Below are positions 30,352 through 38,643 of a stretch of DNA of 64,000 nucleotides, piece by piece. The stretch covers positions 124,001 through 188,000 of the forward strand of contig BLYE01000005.1 in NCBI GenBank assembly GCA_016586335.1. Direction: 5' to 3'. Positions within the stretch are counted from its first letter, which is position 1, and the number at the start of each line of letters is the position of its first letter. Position numbers and translations under genes: made by a program. The stretch comes from Nitzschia putrida. Taxonomy: Eukaryota > Bacillariophyta > Bacillariophyceae > Bacillariales > Bacillariaceae. Under the pieces are notes generated by a model. It made no database searches. It saw nothing but the letters and a program-made list of their open reading frames with translations, and was not told the origin of the DNA.

Positions 30352-32700
30352 TCATGGTAACACCTCTTTCAGGTATCGATTCCGCACAGCATCTCGTTTG
30401 ATTTTGTAACTCTGAGTCAGTTGACCATTCGCTACTGCAAATGGTTCCAAAGTTAAAAACAGTTCAGAGACATGCTCCCACGGCCTAAAGTGTTTCGTAG
30501 CTTCCTTGACACTGTTTTGGAATGCCTCCAGGATTGCCTTGTTGGTTCGCAACGCTGTCGAAGCGTCTTGAAGAGTCTTGCAATGCTGTAGATACTCCTC
30601 CTCGCTACACTTTGGGTCCAAGATTGCATCGCTCGCGGCCTTTAATGCTTTCCCTTCTGTATTGGACACAAACCCAAGGGAAACGAGGTGATCTGGGTCA
30701 ACCACAGCCATGGCCATGAGGTGACGCCCATCTTGTCCCATGAGCATTACTTGCTCCATCCATTTACAGTTTCCAACCAGGGCATCTTCAATGGGCTGAG
30801 GTTCGATATTTTCTCCGTTGGACAAGACAATGGTGTCTTTAGCCCTCCCTGTTAGCACCAGATCGCCCGTGACAGGGTTGATCATGCCCAAATCGCCTGT
30901 ATCGAACCATCCTTGAGAGTCAAGGATTTTTGACGTCGCTTCAGGATCTTTATAGTAACCTTTCATGACTTGAGGACCTCGGCCAATGACTACTCCTACT
31001 TCTCCAGGAGGTAATGGGATGCGTTCCTCATGAGTGGACGTTGGCACGCTAGGGGAATCTGGATCCACCACCCGAACCTCCGTCTCCGCACAAGGTTGTC
31101 CACAGCATCCAGCCGCCGCCAAATTGGCATCCGATCGCCGAAAGGTCAAGAGCGGTGAACACTCGGTCAATCCATATGCTACCAACACTTGAAATCCAGC
31201 GGCAGAATAAAATTGCTCCAAAGCTCCAGCCATTGCAGACCCTCCGACAATCATACTCTTCAATTTCCCACCAAAGCCTTGCTTTACCTTTTTCCACACC
31301 AAAATATCTCCAATCTTGTTAAGTGGTGCCACGGATGCAACCTTGATTCGGCTCCATAGCTTTTGTAGTGGTGTTGGTGGATTACCTCCTACGACCAAAT
31401 CCTGAGCGATGCTGGCATGTTTCGAACGGATCGATCCCGTGTACGTAAAGAGGGACGCCAACGTCTTGATGGGCCAACTGGAAGTCGCAAACTTGTTTTG
31501 CACTCCAGTCGCAATTCTTTCCAACACACGGGGGACGGATACTAACCACTCTGGTTGGTGTAGAGCCAAATCGTCGCGGAAGTGTCGGACATTGGAATAG
31601 ACCAATTTACAGGAGCGAGTTAACATCCATAGTTCAAAGGTTCGTTCTGTAATATGCCAAATAGGGAGTAAACAAAGCATTGTCTCATTGGGAAGTGGTT
31701 CGGACTCGTGATATGGTTTGGAGTAGGAGAGTCGATGAGAAAGTTGATGTAACAAGTTGCCATGAGTCAACATGACTCCTTTGGGTTGACCGGTGGTCCC
31801 AGACGTATAAACAATGGTAGATAAATGATCCTTAGTCAAAGTAGGCAATGCTTCTGTTGCAGGTACGCCATTTTGTTTTTCTTGCAGCGCTTGTTCCATG
31901 ACATCAGCAAAGTATTGTATCCGGATACCCAACTCGCTCGCCAGTTGTTGAACCTCGTCCGAAGCAATTGTTCCTTGATGTAGAAGAAAGACGGTATGAA
32001 CCGGCCCATATCGATCATTGGCCAGTCCCAATGGTACCTCCAGTCCAAGTCGTTGTGCGTCTTGATGTAATCGAAACAATAGTGTAGGATCTTGCAAAAC
32101 GACCATGGCAGAGGAATCGGAATGATTGTAAACATAACGCAACTCATCCAAAGAGGCATCAGATCCTCGCACTGTCGTGACTCCTCCTGCCCATTGAATG
32201 GAATGATCCGCCAAGAGCCATCGCGCCGAATTCTCTCCAAAGATTGCTACATGATGATCTCCTTGCTGCTGCTGCCATTCCGGCATGGACCGTAGATATT
32301 GTGCACATGCATCAACAATATCGTAGGTTTGTGCAAAAGTAAGATTGACAGTGGTAGTATCCATGGGTTGAGGACCATCATGACAATTGCGGTTATCCAA
32401 AATGGCTGTTTGATGAGGATTGATCCGAGCCATTTCTTTCCATAATTGAGGACAGGATTGGAGCGTCGTCGTTCGTAATGTCTCCAATTCTTGTAACAAA
32501 CTATTATCGGTAGAAAGATCTGTAGTAAGAGTAGGAGGAGACGTATCTGTAACAGAAGTAGGAGACGTGGAAAGTTTCATTGTAGCAGTCCATCGTTGGG
32601 ATGCAACGGAAAGAGGCAAGGGGAGAAAAGATTCGACAGAACACCATCCAAACATGCCGACCCAACAGCAAAGGATCCACAGCATTTGTGAGAATTTCAT
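30352..32700 (-). CDS. plastid-type acyl-ACP / long-chain acyl-CoA synthetase (782 aa)
   Basis: The start is the first in-frame ATG at 32700 (upstream frame opens only with TTG). ANL-family adenylating enzyme: it activates a fatty acid with ATP and passes it to a thiol carrier. Motifs in order are the P-loop YTSGTTGQPKGVMLTHGN (residue ~305), LPIWHITERTFE, SVPRVLERI, YGLTECSPLLTF, GWFDTGDLGMI, LTGRAKDTIVLSNGENIEP, and the C-terminal Lys in SYKIKRDAVRNRY. The TGRAKDTIVLSNGENIEP block and the overall length resemble plant plastid acyl-ACP synthetases (AAE15/16 type) more than peroxisomal acyl-CoA synthetases, so ACP may be the acceptor (inference). The N-terminus is a signal peptide (MLWILCCWVGMFGWCS) followed by ESFLPL, with Phe at the likely +1 site as in diatom plastid presequences. 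Single exon. It diverges from the U2AF35 gene. Confidence 0.9.
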   Translation of the reverse strand: MKFSQMLWILCCWVGMFGWCSVESFLPLPLSVASQRWTATMKLSTSPTSVTDTSPPTLTTDLSTDNSLLQELETLRTTTLQSCPQLWKEMARINPHQTAILDNRNCHDGPQPMDTTTVNLTFAQTYDIVDACAQYLRSMPEWQQQQGDHHVAIFGENSARWLLADHSIQWAGGVTTVRGSDASLDELRYVYNHSDSSAMVVLQDPTLLFRLHQDAQRLGLEVPLGLANDRYGPVHTVFLLHQGTIASDEVQQLASELGIRIQYFADVMEQALQEKQNGVPATEALPTLTKDHLSTIVYTSGTTGQPKGVMLTHGNLLHQLSHRLSYSKPYHESEPLPNETMLCLLPIWHITERTFELWMLTRSCKLVYSNVRHFRDDLALHQPEWLVSVPRVLERIATGVQNKFATSSWPIKTLASLFTYTGSIRSKHASIAQDLVVGGNPPTPLQKLWSRIKVASVAPLNKIGDILVWKKVKQGFGGKLKSMIVGGSAMAGALEQFYSAAGFQVLVAYGLTECSPLLTFRRSDANLAAAGCCGQPCAETEVRVVDPDSPSVPTSTHEERIPLPPGEVGVVIGRGPQVMKGYYKDPEATSKILDSQGWFDTGDLGMINPVTGDLVLTGRAKDTIVLSNGENIEPQPIEDALVGNCKWMEQVMLMGQDGRHLMAMAVVDPDHLVSLGFVSNTEGKALKAASDAILDPKCSEEEYLQHCKTLQDASTALRTNKAILEAFQNSVKEATKHFRPWEHVSELFLTLEPFAVANGQLTQSYKIKRDAVRNRYLKEVLP

Positions 32701-33125
32701 GGTGCAGTGCTGAATAATTGTTGAAAAGTTCAAGTAGTAGTAACAATCTTGAGGTTTTTATCCTGCTGGTTCCTTGAAAGTCAATCACAAATTTAAGTAC
32801 GTAATGTTGAGTCCGAATGAAATAAATGGAACGGTTTCGGGTGCACGTCGTCGTCGTCGTCGTCGTCGTTGCTTCTTGTGCACTTTCTGTTTTGTGTTCT
32901 TTTCTCCAAGGTCGACCTCGAAGGCGAACGAACCAGTCCATCTAGTCGCTTCTGGTGTCGCCTGTATGTCGCATTCAATTTGATTCGATCGACTTCACAA
33001 TGCTCCACCGACCACGACCACAGCTACCACAACAACATGCACTCCACACTCCACCGCAATTGGCTCCACACAACACAGTAGTAGTAACACAGTTGCAATA
33101 CAAACACACAACAGCAGAGTCCAAC
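32701..33125. promoter_or_regulatory. bidirectional promoter region of synthetase and U2AF35 genes
   Basis: A 425-bp divergent spacer. It contains a CGT trinucleotide run (32847-32870) and CCACAACA-type sequence before the U2AF35 start. No specific element assigned. Confidence 0.4.
32847..32870. repeat. CGT trinucleotide microsatellite
   Basis: Eight tandem CGT units in the divergent spacer. Confidence 0.9.
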
Positions 33126-34283
33126 ATGGCAAAGCATCTAGCAAGAATTCACGGAACAGAAGAGGACAAAGTAAACTGTCCGTTTTATTACAAAATTGGA
33201 GCCTGTCGTCACTCGGATCGTTGCTCTCGTTTGCATCACAAACCTGCCTTTAGTCCGACTCTTCTCATCAAGGTGTGTATTATTGTTGGTACTTGTTATG
33301 CATGATTGCATTCATCACAGCATGTACATTCTGACCTCTCTTTATTTCCTTCCTTATCCTTCTTGACACCTTGTACAGCATTTGTATCGTCACCCCCAGC
33401 GATTGGCCGAGTTGCGACAGGCTGCTACCGCGGGTCCTGCCGTTGTGGATGTGGATCAAGCACGAGAGGAATTCTTTTGCTTTTATGAAGATTTGTACAT
33501 GGAATTCTCCAAATTTGGTAGAATTGATGCTTTGCATGTTTGTGACAATCTAGGTATGTGTTTTTTGTTTTGGAAAGGGCATGGGGCATTGATTGTTGTG
33601 TGGTTCCAATCTAACCAACCAACTTGCATTCTACTATTTCATTCTACTATCGGAACATCATAGGGGACCACATGATTGGACATGTGTATTGCAAATTCAT
33701 GGATGAAGAAGAAGCGGCCGATGCCTTGGAGGTTATGAATGGTCGATTCTATGATGGACGAAAAATGGAAGTGGAGTATTCTCCAGTGCAAAACTTTCAA
33801 GAGGTATGTCTTTGTCTTTCTTGTTGTTGGTCTTGTGCTGCACTGCACCACGGTAGTACGTCTTGCAATCCATCATCTCACACAGCACCATTGCTCTCTA
33901 TACATATACAGGCCCGCTGTCGCGATTTTGATGAAGAGAATTGTACTCGGGGAGGTTTTTGTAATTTCATGCATGTCAAGCCAGTTCCTCCTTGCTTGGT
34001 TCGATCGTTAGAGGATGACGCCGAAGATGAACGCCGTGAAAAGGATCGGGGTGAACGACGACGAAAACGAGACGATCATCGGTCTTCCAAACATGGACGT
34101 CGACATGGTGGCGAGAATGATGGCGAGGATGATCGTAGGGGTAGCAGTAAGCGTTCCCGCAGGAGATCGTCGTCAAGAGGACGAAGTGCCTCCTATGATG
34201 AGGAAGACGATCGTTCCAGGGGGTCCTACCGTGGTCAACATGGAGGATCAGATGATGCAGGGAGATATAACAGTAGTAGGTAG
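33126..34283 (+). CDS. U2AF1: U2 snRNP auxiliary factor small subunit, U2AF35-like (277 aa)
   Basis: Four exons: 33126-33272, 33379-33553, 33664-33803 and 33912-34283, with all phases consistent. The protein starts MAKHLARIHGTEEDKVNCPF, near-canonical for the family, at an ATG in AACATGGC context. First zinc finger (residues ~18-37): CPFYYKIGACRHSDRCSRLH. The UHM/RRM-like domain runs from FFCFYEDLYMEFSKFG to MEVEYSPVQNFQEARC. Second zinc finger: CRDFDEENCTRGGFCNFMH. The tail is Arg/Ser/Asp-rich and serves as the RS domain. It binds the AG of 3' splice sites together with the large U2AF subunit during spliceosome assembly. Length is slightly above the animal form because of the longer tail. 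High confidence from three conserved domains in order. Confidence 0.97.
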
Positions 34284-34330
34284 CTACGAGAACCGGTAGG
34301 CAATGGTGGAAGAATATATCTACCTAGTAC

Positions 34331-35803
34331 CTAGTACATGAATGAAAAATTGTCTTCTTCTTCTCCTGCAACAATTACTACATTGATCCGATATCGGTTT
34401 CCAATACTGTCGGGGACATTGTGTCCAAGATGAGTCCCTGTGGTAGAAACACACTCGCCATCGGGGAGACAACGGACGTATTTCCAGTTGACTTCCTTGT
34501 CCCGAAAGCTGAGCCACCCGGTTCTCAGACACTCTTCGATGAATGCTTCCTTGATGCGACCAACAGGCGCCGTGAAGAGGAGATTGCCTGTCACACTATC
34601 ATAAAATTCCATGGGACCATCCGTTGCATGAAGTTCTCTCAAAAAGCCCGTCTTTTGCCAGGATGAGCTAGTTCTAAGAAATGCAAACAACATCCGATCA
34701 GTGAAAGATATTTGATGGAACGAGTGTATGTCACAGGTATACAGTACTTGTACTTACTCGGCACAGCGCCCGTTGATAATCTGATATGAAAGAAAGTATC
34801 ATTCCAACCAAAATTATGAGAGACAATGAGGAGGAACAAGAGAAACCACGTCCAAATCTGTCACCACAAAGCAATGTGTTCTAACATTAGTACTCACGGA
34901 AACTTTATCGAATTCCTCATCCATGTATTCACTCAAATCATAGATATCAGGGAAAACCTCGCGTCTCTCCTCCTCCCATCCAGGGAATTTCTTCCAGAAA
35001 TTCTGTTTTTCTGCCTTTTCTACTTCTCTAATAATAATAGGATAAGATCAACAACAACGAAACGCCGGTGGTATGAGAGTCAACAAGAGGTACTGTAATA
35101 GTACTAGCGTTAGTAGCAGGCACGAGTACTTACTCTGCAAAGTCTCTGTTGAAATTCTGTTGGAACAACGTTGTGATCCAACCAGCTAGTACAGTGAGAA
35201 TCCGTCGGGGGTTGGAATCGTAATAACAAACACAATCTCACACACACGGGAAAACCATCCATCACAATATCATGCGACTCAAACTACTCACACAGATCGT
35301 ATCAGCAAACACAGGATCGCATCCCCAACGAAGATTCCTCATGACAGGCTTTTTGCTGGTCCCATGGGCTTTGGGCCTCATGACATTCTTCTTTGCCAGG
35401 ATAGGCAATTCTTTGGTTGGTGTTTGTGGGCTGGGTGAGGATTTCGATTTCGAATTCGATTTCGCATTCGATTTCGCATTCGATTTCGCATTCGATTTCG
35501 CATTCGATTTCGCATTCGATTTCACACACATTCGATTTCACACACATTCGATTTCACATTCGATGTCAATTTCGATGTCAATTTCGATGCCGATTTCGAT
35601 GCCGATTTCGATGCCGATTTCGTATTCGAATTCGATGTCGATTTCGCATTCAATTTCGTATTCGATTTCGATGTCGATTTCAAGTTTGACTTCGATTTCG
35701 AGGCCATACCACACGTTTGCCTACTCATAGTGCTTGCTGAGACAGCTGGCCTGGCAAGAATCCATTTTTTAGAGAGGAGGGAAACTCTGTATCCCGACAT
35801 CAT
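34331..35803 (-). CDS. MsrB-like domain protein with catalytic Cys replaced; N-terminal frame broken by a microsatellite
   Basis: Exons supported by phase: 35531 (or upstream)-35292, 35156-35134, 35027-34898, 34780-34758 and 34667-34331; from the ATG at 35531 this gives 250 aa. Two internal exons are only 23 nt. The C-terminal domain (TDGPMEFYDSVTGNLLF, GWLSFRDKEVNW, THLGHNVPDSIGNRYRINVV) resembles the SelR/MsrB methionine-sulfoxide reductase fold. The position of the catalytic Cys (RYCIN in active enzymes) is Arg (RYRIN), and the zinc cysteines are absent, so reductase activity is doubtful. A better-looking start at 35803 (MMSGYRVSLLSKKWILARPA, presequence-like) is out of frame with the rest. 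Two 4-bp expansions in the repeat shift the frame, unless the repeat lies within an intron. Convergent with the U2AF35 gene. Confidence 0.65.
35440..35700. repeat. GATTTC-type hexamer/dodecamer microsatellite
   Basis: About 260 bp of GATTTC / GATGTC / GATGCC units, mostly as 12-bp pairs with TTCGCATTCGAT-type sequence, interrupted by two 16-bp units carrying an extra ACAC. It encodes Ser-Lys/Asn-Ala repeats on the minus strand and Phe-Asp repeats on the plus strand. Confidence 0.95.
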
Positions 35804-36134
35804 GGTGGTTCCTTTCTTGTGGTGGTGTGAGTTCTGTGTCGACTGTCGACTGTCGAATGTCGACTCGCTCGAACAGTGACCATCGCAGGACTTACCAAGA
35901 CTGAAACAGTCTCAGGATCGGATAGTTTTACGTGACTCTCTACGGGAGATCAGTACGGACCTTTCGCTCAGTCCAACGGATCCAAAAAATGCACATGGCT
36001 TGTTGTTGCCTTGTGAACTGCTACTACAGCTCTCGTCCTGTACTGCAACAACAACCTGTGTCTGCACCATCAACCTAACCAACTAACCAACCAATAAAGT
36101 ACAGTAACAAACATCGAACAACCCAACGAATAAA
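35804..36134. other. spacer between MsrB-like and coiled-coil genes
   Basis: Divergent upstream region of 331 bp. It contains GTCGACTGTCGACTGTCGA-type short repeats (about 35837-35860) and an AACCAACC run near 36070. No gene seen. Confidence 0.4.
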
Positions 36135-36950
36135 ATGTCTCTGTGGGCCAACATTCAAGCAGGAGCCAAAAAGGCTGGCGATGCCACCAAACTCGCTGCT
36201 CAAAAAACAAAACTAAGGGGAGACATGCTCCTCATTGATCGAGACATTCAAAATCGCATCAAGGCCTTTGGAGTTGCCATGTATGATCACATTTCTCCAC
36301 TCAGTCAAAACCAGGACTTTTATGCTGCCGAAGATGAACTCACCAACATTGTCCGACCTCCTCTTATTGAGGCACAAAAGGAGATTCAAGCCCTCGCTGC
36401 CAAGCGCGTGCAATTGAAAGAACAGCTTGCGGCTGCCGAGGCCAAGCGCGCTGGAGCCTTTCCCGACAAGGCCGAGACCATGGGACAAAAGTTTATGAAT
36501 TTTGGAAAAGCCAGTGTCATGCACTCTGGAGAAACCAAAATCAAGGCCGAGTTGGCCATTGTCGATACACGTATCAAGGGACACAAACAAAAGTTTGGAC
36601 TGGAACTCTATGGTCGTTTCGTCGATGCAGAAGACAAACGAGGATACTTGCCCTCGGATCGTCAGGTACGGAATATCTACGATACTTGTCGGGGAGACAT
36701 TCAACGAATGGAGACCAACAAAAAGGCCAAGAGAGAACAACTCAAGGCGTTGGGAGCAACGGATGAAGAAATGAACTCGGCGCCCGAGGTCGAGACTACC
36801 TCTGCAACATCGGGTCGTCAAGTACCTCCCGCGGATTCCTTTCATGCTGCCGCCAACAATGCTGCTCCCATTCCGACTACCAGTGGGTACACGGATACTC
36901 CTTCCAGTTCTTCCAACAACAACCAACCCATGGAAGATTTGTTGCTCTAG
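36135..36950 (+). CDS. conserved-looking coiled-coil protein, function unknown (271 aa)
   Basis: ATG-initiated single exon. The first ~210 residues are mostly amphipathic helix. They begin MSLWANIQAGAKKAGDATKL (an 11-mer-like amphipathic start that could bind membranes), include charged coiled-coil stretches (AAKRVQLKEQLAAAEAKRA) and a repeated theme: two segments of the form 'D.DI..RIKAFGVAMYD' and 'VDTRIKGHKQKFGLELY', suggesting an internal duplication. The C-terminal 60 residues are Ser/Thr/Pro/Asn-rich and disordered, ending MEDLLL. The family was not recognised. It could act in membrane trafficking, judging by the amphipathic N-terminus, but this is a guess. A frame of similar length on the other strand is a shadow. 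Confidence 0.75.
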   Translation: MSLWANIQAGAKKAGDATKLAAQKTKLRGDMLLIDRDIQNRIKAFGVAMYDHISPLSQNQDFYAAEDELTNIVRPPLIEAQKEIQALAAKRVQLKEQLAAAEAKRAGAFPDKAETMGQKFMNFGKASVMHSGETKIKAELAIVDTRIKGHKQKFGLELYGRFVDAEDKRGYLPSDRQVRNIYDTCRGDIQRMETNKKAKREQLKALGATDEEMNSAPEVETTSATSGRQVPPADSFHAAANNAAPIPTTSGYTDTPSSSSNNNQPMEDLLL

Positions 36951-37117
36951 AATCAATACGGTACCGTAGTACTCGCACAGGTACAGTAGTAGTTGATTGA
37001 TGGATTGATATCGTAGGTAAAACGACATGTTTCTTTTTTATGGTGCACAACATTATAGTGGTAAATCATCCAATCAATATTGTATCTACCGGTATTATAT
37101 CACTATTGGGAATTAAT

Positions 37118-37997
37118 TTACTCCTTGTCCTTTTTGTCGTCCGGGGTTGCATACCAATTTCTACCTTCAAAGTTGAACCACCACTTTCCTTTCTTCTTAA
37201 TGTGCTTTCCTGCAACGAATCCTGCCTTTTCCTTGCTGTTGTTGCCATTGTTATTGTCATTGTTATTGTTGATTTTGTTATTGTTGGTTGTATGATAATG
37301 ATGTACAAAAGAATATGTGTGAGTTTCTGGGAAAGGAATGCACCCAATTCCTGGAGATGCGGTACGAACCTTCGATCGTATTCATGAGCCCCCACTACTT
37401 CGGTTTCCTTTCCGTATCCAAGCTGTTGTTGGATGATGATGATATTCGTGGCCAAACATACAAGAAGCACAAAAAATGAGAAACAAAGACGAATAGGAAC
37501 GACGATAGGTAGACTCGACCAACCGCCAAACACATATCCAAATATCCACAAAATCACGTACATGATCCAGATTCTCTGCCGACATGAGCTTATTGTTCAT
37601 TCTGCATTCCAAATACTCTTTGGATAGCTGTTTGCACTTGTGATGCATATCCTTGGATTCCTTGAGACAATCCAAATAGGCCTGAAGGTGATAATATGAT
37701 GGAATAGGCCATTGAATGAGATGAAAATGATGGGTGATGCTATGATATCGTACCACGATGATGGCATACGCACACAAAATCTCTTACCTTCATTGGATCC
37801 GAACATTGCTTAAAGTGATCCAAAGCAAAAACGCCTGAAAGAAAGAGAAAGTGATGAGTGAATCCATCAGTGACGATACATCATGCCATCACAATGTTGT
37901 GGTGATGATGGAATTGGATGTCCAAAACAGTAGGAAACCTACCTCGTTGCGGAGGACGAACATATTGCTTGGCGGTACTAAAACTCATTTGCGACAT
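37118..37997 (-). CDS. COX19: COX19-like cytochrome c oxidase assembly protein (about 130 aa)
   Basis: Exons 37997-37943, 37834-37788 and 37681-37562 are well supported by splice sites and phase. They encode MSFSTAKQYVRPPQRGVFAL and the twin CX9C (CHCH) motifs CSDPMKAYLDC and CKQLSKEYLEC, followed by RMNNKLMSAENLDH as in COX19. Exon 4 starts at 37422 (LGYGKETE, also COX19-like). The last exon ends at 37118 and encodes an AGFVAGKHIKKKGKWWFNFE extension. The exon 4/5 junction is uncertain: 37422-37370 joined to 37235 gives 130 aa, and 37422-37399 joined to 37225 is the alternative. The protein works in the mitochondrial intermembrane space, imported through its disulfide-forming CHCH fold, and supports copper delivery to cytochrome oxidase (family knowledge). 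The Trp-rich tail is not part of yeast or animal COX19 as I know them. Confidence 0.85.
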
Positions 37998-38643
37998 GAT
38001 AAAGTAGTGTTTTGAGTGTGTGTGAAAAAAGAAATGAAGGGTAAAAGAGGGAGAGTGCCGATGCAGCAAGAGAATCGTAGCAGTAGTTGTGAAAGGTTGC
38101 TTTGTGTTTTTGCACAAACGAGAATTGAGAGGTTGCTTGGCGAAACGATCCAAGCGCAATGTCGCGTGGTTCGCAGCATGACGTCGGAACCTATGGACCT
38201 ACTAGGTTTATTATATTGACTATCGTACATAAAATGAAAGAGAATGATTATTTAGTGAAGTACATATATCATGACGTCATGGTAGTTAGGGGCGGATCGC
38301 GCCCGGGGGATGTACATTTGAAAATGTATGTGCGCACATTCATTTGCTGCACAAACAACGTTTGTCTATTATACTTCTTCCAGTCGAGTACAGTAGACCC
38401 CTACTACTATTACTACTCTACCTATACAGTAAAGGACTCTGGGGAACAACCAACCGTGCACCGCTGCCCTTGTTGTTGGATTTTTGGGTAGAATCCTTAC
38501 TACCACTCTTCAACAACAGAGCCACTCAGAGCCGCACCTCGTGAGATTCGTTGGAGTCCAGTGTATTCCGAGTCATCGCGTACTTGGGTTTAGTATCACT
38601 GTGCTCACTTGAGTGACTCCAGAACGATCCCCTAATATCAACC
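37998..38643. promoter_or_regulatory. divergent upstream region of COX19 and the giant-protein gene
   Basis: 646-bp spacer with several ACGTCA cores (for example TGACGTCAT near 38273, a perfect CRE-like palindrome core TGACGTCA). No gene seen. Confidence 0.4.

Noticed and set aside
30119..30355. 78-codon minus-strand frame overlapping the synthetase stop codon (ATGA)
   Set aside because: An operon-like overlap is not meaningful in this type of genome, and no protein family is seen.
35440..35700. CRISPR-like array
   Set aside because: Units are 6-12 bp simple repeats with no spacers; it is a microsatellite.
35272..35730. Plus-strand frame with Phe-Asp repeats and a hydrophobic start
   Set aside because: It is the reverse reading of the microsatellite in the MsrB-like gene. 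Splice sites and phase on the minus strand link that side to a recognisable domain.
36213..37028. 271-codon frame antisense to the coiled-coil gene
   Set aside because: Same length and place as the sense gene, with no signature; the sense frame has an ATG in good context and a plausible protein.
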